Positions 23,471 to 32,138 of a stretch of DNA of 62,152 bases are shown one piece after another. Position 1 is the stretch's first letter. Every line of letters starts with the position of its first letter. The position numbers were made by a program, and so were the translations under genes. The DNA is taken from the IMG/VR virus record IMGVR_UViG_3300035523_000151, positions 1 to 62,152 of that record. One strand, written 5' to 3'. The notes under the pieces were generated by a model. It did not search any database. It saw nothing but the letters and a program-made list of their open reading frames with translations, and had not been told where the DNA came from. The DNA is from a virus.

Positions 23471-24661
23471 GTGAATCAGGTGGGCGTTCAACCGTTTGGT
23501 CAGCGCGGCGAACCGTTCGGCCCGATGCGGGTACTGCGGTTCATCCAGGACTTCCAGGGCCGCACCGGTCAGTGGCCGACGCTGGCGGAGTTGATCGAAG
23601 TCACCGGCCGCGATCATGACGAGGTGTTTGGCCGGCTGAATAACCTCACCGGCCGGAAATGGCTGGTGAAGGTCGACGGCGGCCGGTTCTGCCCCACGGA
23701 GATCGCCCCGGAATTCAAGCCGTACACCTCGGAGCAGTGGACGCCGGAGCAGATTGCCGCCCGCCTGAAATCCCTCGAACGCCCGAAGTACAACCCTTGG
23801 ACTGCATCTGATCTGCCGCAGTCCGAACCCACCATCCCCTGCACCGCGGCCCCGGAAATCATCCACCCACCGGCGCCGCCGCCCACGGTCATCACGGTGG
23901 CGCCGGACCCCGCGCCCGTCAACCTGCCTGCCCAAGAGGAGGTGCATGAACCGATGCCTGTAGCGAAATATGTGTGGCCGTCCGATCCCGAGTTGGTCAA
24001 GATGGCCGATGAAATCCAGGCCCGTAACGGCAAACTCGGCGCTGAGATGGCCGCCCTGCTGAATGTCCCTGAGAAGCGCATTTCCGGCCGCCTGGCGACT
24101 GCCCGGCTGAACGTCCGGCAGGGCATCGCCCGGCCCGTCAAGGGCCACTCCGCTGCGATCGCCCAGGCCGCTTCCGGCTCCCAGGCCCTGCCGCCCGTGG
24201 TCATTCCGGCGCCCGCTCCGGCCCCTGCGGTGCAGCCCGATGCGAAAAAGCCTGCCTGGGATTGTGCGTTTTGCGGCGATACCGGGTACGCTGGCGCTCC
24301 CGAAGACGGCGTCTTCTGCCTGTGCGACGCCGGTAGCCGGGAAAACAGGCAGTATTACGCTGCCATGCACACCGAATCGCCGCAGTCCGCTTCGTCCGCG
24401 CCAATCGCCACGGCGCCCCAGCCCGCGCGCGTGGCCGAGCCCCTGCCCACGCAACCCACCGGGCAGGGCGATTGCACCCCCGTAACCTCGGACGGCTCAA
24501 ACGGCCCCGTAGCCCCAGTAACGGCCACTGTCGAATCCGGCGCCCTGGTGCTCCACCTGAAGGATTCCGTCGTGACGGTGCGGGTTGTCAACGGTGGAAC
24601 GCATGTGGAACTGAGCGCCGTGGTCCCCCTGGCGATGTTGCTGGAAGGGCGGGTGGCGTGA
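23471..24661 (+). CDS. Hypothetical multidomain protein with HTH and zinc cluster
   Basis: A 396-aa protein. The N-terminus has a winged-helix-like segment (RVLRFIQDFQGRTGQWPTLAELIEVTG), a second HTH-like region lies around residues 160-215 (EIQARNGKLGAEMAALLNVPEKRI), and Pro/Ala linkers separate them. A cysteine cluster follows (CAFCGDTGY...FCLC), like the zinc knuckles of loader proteins. Start is GTG 23471, or GTG 23480. Role unknown; DNA binding is likely. Confidence 0.6.
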   Translation: MNQVGVQPFGQRGEPFGPMRVLRFIQDFQGRTGQWPTLAELIEVTGRDHDEVFGRLNNLTGRKWLVKVDGGRFCPTEIAPEFKPYTSEQWTPEQIAARLKSLERPKYNPWTASDLPQSEPTIPCTAAPEIIHPPAPPPTVITVAPDPAPVNLPAQEEVHEPMPVAKYVWPSDPELVKMADEIQARNGKLGAEMAALLNVPEKRISGRLATARLNVRQGIARPVKGHSAAIAQAASGSQALPPVVIPAPAPAPAVQPDAKKPAWDCAFCGDTGYAGAPEDGVFCLCDAGSRENRQYYAAMHTESPQSASSAPIATAPQPARVAEPLPTQPTGQGDCTPVTSDGSNGPVAPVTATVESGALVLHLKDSVVTVRVVNGGTHVELSAVVPLAMLLEGRVA

Positions 24662-24831
24662 TGCTCCACTGTGTTTACTGCAACGCCGACGTGCCTGACA
24701 CGGGCACCGTCGCCCTGGTCTGCGATGACTGCACAACCCGCATCCAGGTGGCGAACCTCAAACACGCCATCCGCATCTGCCCGCCGGGCTATCAGGTCGT
24801 GCCGGTCCCGGCGAACCAGGAACAGAACTAA
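24661..24831 (+). CDS. Small zinc-ribbon protein
   Basis: A 56-aa protein with HCVYC near residue 4 and VCDDC near 21, forming a classic two-CxxC zinc site. ATG overlaps the previous stop codon. Role unknown. Confidence 0.65.
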   Translation: MLHCVYCNADVPDTGTVALVCDDCTTRIQVANLKHAIRICPPGYQVVPVPANQEQN

Positions 24832-24854
24832 CCACCCCAAGGAGGCCCGCCGCC

Positions 24855-25361
24855 ATGGCTCTCGCCCTGCCCTGGACATTCTGCCCGCTGGAGGTGCCAG
24901 TGATGGACATCCGGACCTGCAGTCGCCACAAGATTTCCATGGTGGAGGTGCCCGGTACCGCCGGTTACTGCTACCGGTGCCCGGTGCCGGGCTGCGACCA
25001 GAGCATCGACCTGCCGCCCTCGGGCGGCGGTGGGCAGCCCCCGCGGCAAGCGTGCGTGAAGCCAGAGCCGATGCCAGAGGACAACGAACTGATTGAGCGG
25101 GCATTCGGCTATCAAGCCGGGCACGTGGTCGATGAAGCGCGGTGGAAGCAGCACGTCGCCCGGGTGCAGGAGCAACTGAACGCCATGCCCGGCATCCCAC
25201 GGGTGCCGCAGTCCAACAGCCGGATTGACTACAGCCTGATGAATGGCCCGCCTGCTCCGGGGGGCGGGTCGAAGTCCGGGCGGCGGCGGAAGAAGAACCC
25301 CAAGGGCGGGAAGAAATTCATCGGTTCGGGGTACGACGAGGGGGGGACGAACAGCAAATGA
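24855..25361 (+). CDS. Cys-containing protein with basic tail
   Basis: A 168-aa protein with a zinc-finger-like start (RTCSRHKISMVEVPG, YCYRCPVPGC) and a Lys/Arg/Gly-rich C-terminus (SGRRRKKNPKGGKKF), suggesting nucleic-acid binding. ATG at 24855 follows AAGGAGG; ATG 24903 also has a ribosome site (CTGGAGG). Confidence 0.55.
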   Translation: MALALPWTFCPLEVPVMDIRTCSRHKISMVEVPGTAGYCYRCPVPGCDQSIDLPPSGGGGQPPRQACVKPEPMPEDNELIERAFGYQAGHVVDEARWKQHVARVQEQLNAMPGIPRVPQSNSRIDYSLMNGPPAPGGGSKSGRRRKKNPKGGKKFIGSGYDEGGTNSK

Positions 25362-25555
25362 GACTGTTAGGAATCGTTCGGGCGTACGTGAGCAGCAGCA
25401 AGCGGCATGCCTTTGAAGACTGCAAATACGCGCCTGCCAGTTGCATGCGGATTGAAGTGAGTGCCGGTGTGATCGACTGCAAGCCGTGCCGGAAACGGTT
25501 GGAACAGGGTGAGCAGCCCACCGAAGGGCATGTGACGGTGGAGGAATCGGCTTGA
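25358..25555 (+). CDS. Small cysteine-rich protein
   Basis: A 65-aa protein with four cysteines (EDCKYAPASC and DCKPC), a likely zinc site. Overlaps both neighbours by four bases. Unknown role. Confidence 0.55.
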   Translation: MRLLGIVRAYVSSSKRHAFEDCKYAPASCMRIEVSAGVIDCKPCRKRLEQGEQPTEGHVTVEESA

Positions 25556-25941
25556 CCCCCTGGCAGTGGCCCCTGAAGCGGGTACCAAAGACCCGCGGCT
25601 GCCGGTACCGCATCTGGCTCGCCACGATGCCCCTGCAGCCCCTGCCTGGTGGCCGCCCGGTTGAGATGCGACTGCACCTGAAGCAGTGGGACGGCACGGC
25701 CGCCGAGCCGTACTCCTGGTGTCTCCAGGAAACCAAGTACGCCGCGAAGAACGGCGGCGACGCCATGGACCCCTACAAGCCGTTCCAACTGACTCAGTAC
25801 TCACAGCGGGATTGGCCGGTCTACCTGGCGTCCCGGTCGGCAGAGATTCAAGCGGTGCTGGCGGAGGCCCTGCCACGGCTCATGGCGGCGGCCCCGCCGG
25901 TGCAGGTGATGTTGGCAGTTGAACCAGAGGAGGCGGCATGA
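25552..25941 (+). CDS. Hypothetical protein
   Basis: A 129-aa Trp- and Pro-rich protein starting at TTG 25552 in overlap with the previous stop. Unrecognised. Confidence 0.55.
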   Translation: MTPWQWPLKRVPKTRGCRYRIWLATMPLQPLPGGRPVEMRLHLKQWDGTAAEPYSWCLQETKYAAKNGGDAMDPYKPFQLTQYSQRDWPVYLASRSAEIQAVLAEALPRLMAAAPPVQVMLAVEPEEAA

Positions 25942-26495
25942 CAGCTATGTTCAAACGAATCCTGCCCGTGGGCACTCGCTCCCTGCTGTGGGGCGTGCAT
26001 CAATTCATCTGGCACCCCCTGACGGTCTACCGGGCCTGGGTTTCGCTCTACGGACGTCCGACGTGGCGTGAGGTCATCTGCATCATCATCCACGACTGGG
26101 GCTACTGGGGCTGTCCGAACATGGACGGTCCCGAAGGCGAGGAGCACCCCCGGCTGGGAGCCAGGGTTGCCACGTGGCTGTTCGGCCCGGCATACGGCGA
26201 TCTGACCCTTCTGCACAGCAGGCATTTAGCCAAGAAGGACGGCCGGGAACCCAGCCGGCTATGCTGGGCTGACAAGCTCTCACACCTCTACGAACCGCCC
26301 TGGTGGTACCTACTGCGGGCCAGACTCAGCGGTGAACTGCGGGAGTATCGGCAACTGGCGGCTGATGGTGGGTTCATCTCCTTGGCAACATCCGACGCCG
26401 AGTGGTTCGCCTGGATTCAGGATCGATTCCGCAAACTGGCGACGGAACAGCGCGGTGATGCAGTGCCGTACATGCTCAATGGACAGAGGCTCTAA
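25938..26495 (+). CDS. HD-domain-like protein (possible nucleotide phosphohydrolase)
   Basis: A 185-aa protein. The order of metal-ligand candidates fits the HD superfamily: His in VHQFIWH, IIIHDWGYWG (His-Asp pair near residue 52), HPRLGA and HSRHLA, and WADKLSHLYEP. HD proteins hydrolyse nucleotides or cyclic nucleotides; the substrate cannot be read here. The ORF overlaps the upstream gene by four bases. Confidence 0.55.
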   Translation: MTAMFKRILPVGTRSLLWGVHQFIWHPLTVYRAWVSLYGRPTWREVICIIIHDWGYWGCPNMDGPEGEEHPRLGARVATWLFGPAYGDLTLLHSRHLAKKDGREPSRLCWADKLSHLYEPPWWYLLRARLSGELREYRQLAADGGFISLATSDAEWFAWIQDRFRKLATEQRGDAVPYMLNGQRL

Positions 26496-26500
26496 AGCCC

Positions 26501-26827
26501 ATGCCACGGCCCACCTGGTTCTTCGAGGAAGACTCAATCCGCTGCCCCTGCTGCGGCAAGGACTTCACCGTGCAGGGCTGGGAGTCCGCCCTGATCATCG
26601 CCGTGCAGGACTGCGTGCCCTACAAGGTTCTCCGTGGCGGTGCTCCCCCGCCCGCGGTCCTGTGCGTGAACGAGCACGGCCACGAGGTGCGCACCGGCTA
26701 CGCCGTGACGTACCGGTGCCACGGCGGGCTGATCGATGTGGGCGTGCTGGCACGGCCCAGGGATTGGCGGCATGGGTGGTGGTGGCCGCTGGGGCGGGTT
26801 TGGTGGGAGATGAAGGAGGGGGCGTAG
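26501..26827 (+). CDS. Hypothetical protein with CPCC zinc-like motif
   Basis: A 108-aa protein with IRCPCCGKDF near residues 13-22 and later single cysteines. The C-terminus is Trp-rich (WRHGWWWPLGRVWWEM). Unrecognised. Confidence 0.55.
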   Translation: MPRPTWFFEEDSIRCPCCGKDFTVQGWESALIIAVQDCVPYKVLRGGAPPPAVLCVNEHGHEVRTGYAVTYRCHGGLIDVGVLARPRDWRHGWWWPLGRVWWEMKEGA

Positions 26828-26830
26828 AAC

Positions 26831-27283
26831 GTGGCCGAACAACTGCAATTCGATCTGGGGCCGGTGGATGTGCACCGGCCCGACACGTCCCGGGAGGAAC
26901 GCAAGCTGCGAAAGATCAAGGTCAAGCCTGGCTTCGTTCAGCGCAGTGCTCACCGGGCCACGGCTGCCGATCAGCGAGACGCCATGATCAGACAGCAGGC
27001 CAAGCAGCTCGAAGCCGAGGAACTGCTGCAGCCGGATCCGCTGGAGGTCAGGCGGCCGGTGAAGGGCGACGTGGTTGAGATACTGTATGCTCGTAGCTGG
27101 CCTGCGCTGGGCTGGGCAAAGGGCACAGTGCTGTATGAACCGTATGAGCACTTTATGTCGGTGCAGATGCACTTCAACGGTCGCCATATCTGGTCGCCCT
27201 ACATCTCTCGGCGCGAGCGGTCTTACGATGTCCTCACCGAAAAAGGCCCGATCTGGCGATGGCCCCCGAAGGAGGCGGCATAA
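26831..27283 (+). CDS. Hypothetical protein
   Basis: A 150-aa protein with a basic start and a C-terminal beta-rich segment (GTVLYEPYEHFMSVQMHFNG). GTG start at 26831. It ends one base before the sigma factor gene, so the two are coupled. Unrecognised. Confidence 0.55.
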   Translation: MAEQLQFDLGPVDVHRPDTSREERKLRKIKVKPGFVQRSAHRATAADQRDAMIRQQAKQLEAEELLQPDPLEVRRPVKGDVVEILYARSWPALGWAKGTVLYEPYEHFMSVQMHFNGRHIWSPYISRRERSYDVLTEKGPIWRWPPKEAA

Positions 27284-28021
27284 TTGACCGACCGTGACAT
27301 CATCTGCAGCCTCGCCCCGTTGGCGCAGCAAGGTGACCCGGATGCCACCGACCGGCTCTGCCGCGAAGCATACACAGTGGTGCGGAAAATGATCCGCCGC
27401 CGGGGTCTGTTCCTGGCCGGCGCCGAGGAGGCTGACATGGTACAGGAGGCCATGCGCGGCGTACTGGATGCCCTGAAGGGCTGGGACGGGCGCAGTCCGT
27501 TCTTCGCCTTCATGACCATGTGCGTTGAACGCCAGCTAATCGAGGCCATCAAGCTGTACGGCCGCTTCAAGCACCGGCCCTTGAACTACGGCGCCAGTCT
27601 GGACATCCCGGCCCACTTCGACCGGGGCGGCATCGTCGAGCCGCGTATCGCCTGGTGGGATCTGCCCGACCCCAGTGGTCTGGGCGACGATCCGGCGGCG
27701 CTGGTAGGCGAGGGTGCCGAAGAACTGATCGAAGCCCTGGCCGAGCCTCTGACGCCGCTGGAGGGCACGTATTTTCGCCGGTGCATCCTGGCCGGCCGGA
27801 GCTATCAGACGGTTGCCACGGCCCTGGGGCGCAGCTACCGGAGCGCCGACAACGGCCTGCAGCGGTGCCGCCGCAAGTTGCTGCGACGGGCGGCAGTGCT
27901 GGCCGATGATCCAGAGTGGCCGGATGATACCCGGTATCTGCTGCGGGAGGCGGTGCAACTCGCAGAGGTGAACCGGAGCCGTATGGGGCCGAAGATCGGG
28001 CGGCGCGGGATGGCAGTCTAA
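27284..28021 (+). CDS. Phage-encoded SigH-like RNA polymerase sigma factor
   Basis: A 245-aa protein with both working regions of a sigma-70 family member. Region 2 runs through AEEADMVQEAMRGVLDALKGWDGR and FFAFMTMCVERQLIEAIK, then KHRPLNYGASLD, closely following the pattern of Bacillus SigH. Region 4 is PLEGTYFRRCILAGRSYQTVATALGRSYRSADNGLQRCRRKL. A ~30-residue acidic insertion sits between them. It lies near the end of the early operon, which fits a factor that switches transcription to the late operon. That target is inferred. Confidence 0.82.
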   Translation: MTDRDIICSLAPLAQQGDPDATDRLCREAYTVVRKMIRRRGLFLAGAEEADMVQEAMRGVLDALKGWDGRSPFFAFMTMCVERQLIEAIKLYGRFKHRPLNYGASLDIPAHFDRGGIVEPRIAWWDLPDPSGLGDDPAALVGEGAEELIEALAEPLTPLEGTYFRRCILAGRSYQTVATALGRSYRSADNGLQRCRRKLLRRAAVLADDPEWPDDTRYLLREAVQLAEVNRSRMGPKIGRRGMAV

Positions 28022-28040
28022 CAGCGAGGAGCGTGAAAGC

Positions 28041-29879
28041 ATGCATCGGGCACAGCAGCAGCGATTGCAGTGGCGCCCCGGCCAGGTGGAGGTCGAAATG
28101 CATCCGGCCGGCAGCGGCCTGAAACATCAGATAACCATCGCCGATCTGAGAGAGTTAGTCGTCGACAATTTCGCCGGCGGCGGTGGGGCCAGCACCGGGA
28201 TAGCACTGGCCATCGACCGCAGCGTCGACATCGCCATCAATCACGACCCGGCCGCGATTGCTATGCACCAGGCAAACCACCCAGACACCCTGCACCTGTG
28301 CGAGTCTGTCTGGGAGGTCAATCCCCGCAAAGTGACGCAAGGGCAACCTGTGGGCCTTGCGTGGTTCTCACCGGATTGCACTCATTTCAGCAAGGCGAAG
28401 GGCGGCAAGCCGGTCTCCAAGAAGATCAGGGGTCTTGCCTGGGTCGCTGTCCGCTGGGTGGCTCAGGTCCGCCCAAGGGTCATCATGATCGAGAACGTGG
28501 AGGAGTTCGTCACCTGGGGACCGCTGATCGCAGCACGTGATACGGAAACCGGAAGGCTACTCAAAAAGGTGTATGGGGAAGACGGCGAGAGCTGTGATAT
28601 AGTCGTTGCCGCTCCCGGTGAAGAGGTGCCTTTAGAACTTCGGGTTATGCACCCCGACCCGAAGCGCAAGGGCCAGACCTTCCGGGCATTCGTAAACAAG
28701 CTCCGGAAGTTCGGCTACCAGGTGGATTGGAAAGAGCTGCGGGCGTGTGATTACGGGGCGCCGACCATCCGCAAACGCTTTTTCCTCGTCGCCCGGTGCG
28801 ACGGCTGGCCGATCGTGTGGCCCGAGCCGACTCACGGCGACCCTAAGAGCAAGGCGGTGCAATCCGGAAAGCTCCAACCGTGGCGGACTGCCGCCGAAAT
28901 CATCGATTGGTCGATTCCATGCCCGTCGATCTTTGAGCGCAAGCGCCCGCTGAAGGAGGCAACGTTAAGGCGGATCGCCCGGGGCATTATGAAGTTCGTC
29001 ATAAACAACGCCACTCCATTCATCATCCCCGTCACGCACCACGGCTCTGATCGGGTAGCATCAATCGACGCACCATTCCCAACGATTACGGCGGCGCACC
29101 GCGGCGAGCACGCACTCATTACACCCGTTATCGACCGGCAGTTCACCCGCTCCACCGCCAACGCCGCAGACGAACCTTTGGGGACCATCACCGCCGGCGG
29201 CAGCGGAAAGGCCAACCTGGTTACAGCGTTTTTGACTCAGTATCATACCGAAGCTACCAACTCGGCAGTACGTGGCCAGACCGTGGACAAGCCGCTGCTG
29301 ACTCAGGACGCGTCGAATCGCTACGGCCTGGTAGCTGCATCTCTGGTCAAGCACTACGGCGGTGGCTATACAGGCGCCGGCAATGACCCGGGCGAGCCGT
29401 TATCCACGGTCACTGCAGTCGACCACAACGCCCTTGTCACCAGCCACATGATCAAGATGTACGGTACAAACGTGGGTCAAAGGACGGACGAGCCCCTGCA
29501 CACGATTACAGCCGGCGGCTTCCACCTGGGCGAGGTCAGGGCTTTCCTCCTGAAATATTACAGCACCAACGTTGGTCAGGAACTTGACGAACCTCTACAG
29601 ACTGTCACCACCAAACACCGCTTCGGACTCGTGACCGTCCATGGCGAGGATTACCAAATCATAGACATCGGCATGCGAATGCTCGAACCCCGCGAACTGT
29701 TCAAAGCAAACGGGTTTCCCGACGACTACATCATCGACGTGGAGATTAACGGCAAGAAGTGCTCGAAAGCATCCCAGGTTGCCCGGTGCGGCAACGCTGT
29801 GCCGCCGCATTTCGTCAAGGCGTTGGTAGAGGCGAACCTGCCGGAGATGTGTGGGCAGATTAGTGCGGCAGCGGTGTAA
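28041..29879 (+). CDS. C5-cytosine DNA methyltransferase with internal repeats
   Basis: A 612-aa protein methylating cytosine at C5. Motif I is FAGGGGAS (44-51), motif IV is FSPDCTHF with catalytic Cys113, motif VI is ENV (151-153), motif VIII is in PTIRKRFFLVA, and motifs IX-X are near the C-terminus (CGNAVPPHFVKAL). Between VIII and IX lies a ~230-residue region with repeated units ending in PLxTITAGG or close variants (six copies or so), occupying the place of the target-recognition domain. Likely protects the phage from restriction. Confidence 0.9.
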   Translation: MHRAQQQRLQWRPGQVEVEMHPAGSGLKHQITIADLRELVVDNFAGGGGASTGIALAIDRSVDIAINHDPAAIAMHQANHPDTLHLCESVWEVNPRKVTQGQPVGLAWFSPDCTHFSKAKGGKPVSKKIRGLAWVAVRWVAQVRPRVIMIENVEEFVTWGPLIAARDTETGRLLKKVYGEDGESCDIVVAAPGEEVPLELRVMHPDPKRKGQTFRAFVNKLRKFGYQVDWKELRACDYGAPTIRKRFFLVARCDGWPIVWPEPTHGDPKSKAVQSGKLQPWRTAAEIIDWSIPCPSIFERKRPLKEATLRRIARGIMKFVINNATPFIIPVTHHGSDRVASIDAPFPTITAAHRGEHALITPVIDRQFTRSTANAADEPLGTITAGGSGKANLVTAFLTQYHTEATNSAVRGQTVDKPLLTQDASNRYGLVAASLVKHYGGGYTGAGNDPGEPLSTVTAVDHNALVTSHMIKMYGTNVGQRTDEPLHTITAGGFHLGEVRAFLLKYYSTNVGQELDEPLQTVTTKHRFGLVTVHGEDYQIIDIGMRMLEPRELFKANGFPDDYIIDVEINGKKCSKASQVARCGNAVPPHFVKALVEANLPEMCGQISAAAV

Positions 29880-29909
29880 GGTGACCCCCAACGCAAAACC
29901 CCAGGCCCG

Positions 29910-30338
29910 CTACTGCGGTACCTGGGGTTCGTCGCGTCTGCGCCTCGCCCTTACCTGAATCGACATGGCCCGCCGCCGCCACAGCGGTTCCTCAACCGGG
30001 ATGCCTGCCCGGCCGAATGCCTCTGCTTGGAGATCATCGGCCTTTGGGAACTCCGGGAAGTCCGCCGGCGTGTACCGCCCCGGATACAGCGTGGTCAGCA
30101 GGACGTACGGCGACCGGCGATACGCCCGGAGCAGGGCGCCCAGGCGGTAGGCGTCGAACCAGCGACGGCGGCAGGTGGCCGGGGAGGTTTGTGCCGTAAT
30201 GCCTTGCTCGGTCCAGATGGCTTCCAGGATGGCCCGGTCGCTGTCCGCTGCGCCCCAGAACCCGTTTGGCAGTTTCGGCCGGGCTCCGGTGTGGGTCTCG
30301 CGGAACGCGGTCACCGGATCGTCAATCTGCATCGCCAT
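29910..30338 (-). CDS. Hypothetical protein in a leftward pair
   Basis: A 142-aa basic protein (WFDAYRLGALLRAYRRSPYVLL; tail VRARRRRDEP). It is read leftward after and overlapping the HTH gene at 30322-30525, against the surrounding early operon. Start could be GTG 30341, ATG 30338 or ATG 30332. Unrecognised. Confidence 0.6.
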   Translation of the reverse strand: MAMQIDDPVTAFRETHTGARPKLPNGFWGAADSDRAILEAIWTEQGITAQTSPATCRRRWFDAYRLGALLRAYRRSPYVLLTTLYPGRYTPADFPEFPKADDLQAEAFGRAGIPVEEPLWRRRAMSIQVRARRRRDEPQVPQ

Positions 30339-30525
30339 CACCTGCCTGCTCCGGTTGAATCGGTTTAAACAGCCCCTCCAGCTCTTCGAGCTTGTACCGC
30401 TTATCGTCGGTCCCGTCCAGAGCGTAAGCGGTGATCTTCCCCGACCTGATGAGCCGGTAGAACGTGGACCGGGACACCTGCAGAAATTCCATCGCCTGAG
30501 ACGCAGTCAGCCATGATTGCGGCAT
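30322..30525 (-). CDS. Excisionase-like helix-turn-helix protein
   Basis: A 67-aa protein of the MerR-like/excisionase type: SWLTASQAMEFLQVSRSTFYRLIRSGKITAYALDG, then a KRYKLEELEGLF wing. ATG 30525 is chosen because AGGAGGGG lies 7 bases upstream; ATG 30531 is too close. It could be the excision partner of the serine integrase (recombination directionality factor) or a local regulator. It has its own leftward promoter. Confidence 0.75.
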   Translation of the reverse strand: MPQSWLTASQAMEFLQVSRSTFYRLIRSGKITAYALDGTDDKRYKLEELEGLFKPIQPEQAGDGDAD

Positions 30526-30548
30526 GGGCATCCCCTCCTGTCGCTCTC

Positions 30549-30577
30549 ATCATAGCAGGTTCACACTGTGCCGTAAA
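30549..30577 (-). promoter_or_regulatory. Leftward promoter of the excisionase-like gene
   Basis: Minus-strand TTTACG (30577-30572), 17-base spacer, TATGAT (30554-30549), 24 bases upstream of the ATG at 30525. It faces away from the rightward promoter at 30596-30624. Confidence 0.65.
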
Positions 30578-30595
30578 GTATTTTTGCGTGTCCTA

Positions 30596-30624
30596 TTGAC
30601 TCATCTGGAACAGTAAGATACAAT
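30596..30624 (+). promoter_or_regulatory. Strong rightward internal promoter
   Basis: TTGACT, 17-base spacer, TACAAT: near-consensus for the main host sigma factor. CTGTGCC (30566-30572) and GGCACAG (30626-30632) flank it as an inverted repeat reaching the leftward promoter, a possible shared operator. It drives the 18-codon ORF and the genes to 32621, possibly also in the lysogen. Confidence 0.75.
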
Positions 30625-30656
30625 AAGGCACAGAAGGACTCAAAGAGGTGCTGGCG

Positions 30657-30713
30657 ATGAAGAAGCTGACGAAGGAGCAGATCATGGAGATCAAATCGAT
30701 CCAAGAGGTTTGA
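30657..30713 (+). CDS. 18-codon leader peptide or micro-protein
   Basis: An ORF starting MKKLTKEQIMEIK, with AGAGGTG upstream, is the first reading frame after the promoter at 30596-30624. It ends 21 bases before the next gene. It may be a leader that sets downstream translation. Confidence 0.45.
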   Translation: MKKLTKEQIMEIKSIQEV

Positions 30714-30734
30714 TCAGAAAAGGAGTGGGCGGAA

Positions 30735-31232
30735 ATGACGAAGGCTGCAGAGATTACGGTGACTCTGCCCGATGGCTTCACCCTGCATGATGGTGTCGGC
30801 GAAAAGGACGGCCTGCCCGAGATCCACATTCACCATGGCGGCCAGTTCATCGCCCGCATGTTTTGGTTCAACGGCGGCCCGCTCGGATTTGCCTACGACG
30901 GCAAGCGGATTCTTGGCGGCGCTCACCGGCACGCTTGGCAGGAGACCGTAGACGACCTTATCCAGGCCTACCAGCCGTCGAAAACCGCCAAGCGTTTGCT
31001 CGATCGCCTCAACACCGCTTCTGAATCGTACTTCGCCACGCTGGAGCTTCCCGAATTCAAGCACCACTGGCGTAATACCGGCAGCGCCCGCATCGGCTCG
31101 GCCGACTACATCACCATCGAACTTCTCAACGGCACAATCCTCTCCTGGTGTGGGCGGGCTCCCTGGATTCACGAAACCTACGAAGCGCACAACGCCAAGG
31201 TCGAAGCTGCCATGAAGGCTGCGAAGGCCTGA
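30735..31232 (+). CDS. Hypothetical protein
   Basis: A 165-aa protein: beta-rich N-terminal half (EITVTLPDGFTLHDGVG, IHIHHGGQFIARMFWFNGG), and a helical end. First large gene of the 30.6-32.6 kb unit. Unrecognised; small cargo or anti-defence roles are possible but unsupported. Confidence 0.65.
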   Translation: MTKAAEITVTLPDGFTLHDGVGEKDGLPEIHIHHGGQFIARMFWFNGGPLGFAYDGKRILGGAHRHAWQETVDDLIQAYQPSKTAKRLLDRLNTASESYFATLELPEFKHHWRNTGSARIGSADYITIELLNGTILSWCGRAPWIHETYEAHNAKVEAAMKAAKA

Positions 31233-31326
31233 CCCGGCCCTGCTAACGCCGGCACCTGCCAACGGGGAGGGCGGTCCCCTCCTCGGTGGTGGTCGGAGAT
31301 GGAGCAAGGAAAGGGGCTACACGCAA

Positions 31327-31530
31327 ATGGCACAAGGCAACCGCAGATTCAAGAGCGCCAAGGTCTACGGCAGCAGGTATGTCGTCATCGGCCAGATGGT
31401 CTACGACTGCACAGCCAGGTGGACCGGGCGAGTTCTGGAAATCGTGCAATTTCACGGCAGCCCGACCGTTTCGCTGAAGCTCGAAGGCCACAGCGGGTAC
31501 GTCCCCGCCCCCGACTGCGAAGTCATCTGA
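31327..31530 (+). CDS. Hypothetical small SH3-like/beta protein
   Basis: A 67-aa beta-rich protein (GQMVYDCTARWTGRVLEIV, SLKLEGHSGYVP). ATG at 31327 after AAGGAAAGGGG. Unknown. Confidence 0.55.
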   Translation: MAQGNRRFKSAKVYGSRYVVIGQMVYDCTARWTGRVLEIVQFHGSPTVSLKLEGHSGYVPAPDCEVI

Positions 31531-31568
31531 CTACCAGCCTTGCACCAGCACGAAGGAGGATGTGGAGA

Positions 31569-31787
31569 ATGACGGAGTTCACAGCGAAGGACCGGGCCTT
31601 CTGCGCGGCTCATGGTTCCGGGTTGCTTCTAGCTTCGGTGTGGCACCGCAATCAGATGATTGCGGGTCGGGTGGTGGATGCTACCGATGCCGAAGTCGCC
31701 ATCCGGTGGCCGGGCGGCGAACAGGTACTTAGCCGGTCCGACTTCGACCGGGAGACGGCGAAGGGCTACCTGGAACTGTTGGATTGA
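31569..31787 (+). CDS. Hypothetical small protein
   Basis: A 72-aa protein starting MTEFTAKDRAF, with GGAGGATGTGGAG upstream. Beta-rich centre (AGRVVDATDAEVAIRW). Unknown. Confidence 0.55.
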   Translation: MTEFTAKDRAFCAAHGSGLLLASVWHRNQMIAGRVVDATDAEVAIRWPGGEQVLSRSDFDRETAKGYLELLD

Positions 31788-31913
31788 TGGCTCGCCGACT
31801 TCGGGCCGAAACCGATGATCCGGCGGCACCGCCGGGGAGGTCGCAGGAAGTCACAAACACCGTATAGAATCGTGTGACAACGAAGTTATCGAAAGCGAAG
31901 GGAGACGAGGCGA

Positions 31914-32102
31914 ATGTTGGAGATGCGTATTGCTCATCACGGGGTTTACTGTGGGTGGAGTTGGCGGATCATGGTCGACGGCGACTCCTGGACGCTGTTC
32001 ATCCACGGTGACGTGCAGAAGGAAATGAAGGTCGTTCCCGCCGGGACCGACAGACCATGGGTTGAGGCGTACATGGCCGAACAGGGTTACGGGCAGCGAT
32101 AA
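31914..32102 (+). CDS. Hypothetical small protein
   Basis: A 62-aa protein (RIAHHGVYCGWSWRIMVDGD). A GTCACA/TGTGAC inverted repeat (31850-31878) lies in the 126-bp gap before it, which holds no other gene. Unknown. Confidence 0.5.
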   Translation: MLEMRIAHHGVYCGWSWRIMVDGDSWTLFIHGDVQKEMKVVPAGTDRPWVEAYMAEQGYGQR

Positions 32103-32138
32103 CGCAGGCCGGAATTCGAACCCGAGGAGGGGTTTCAC

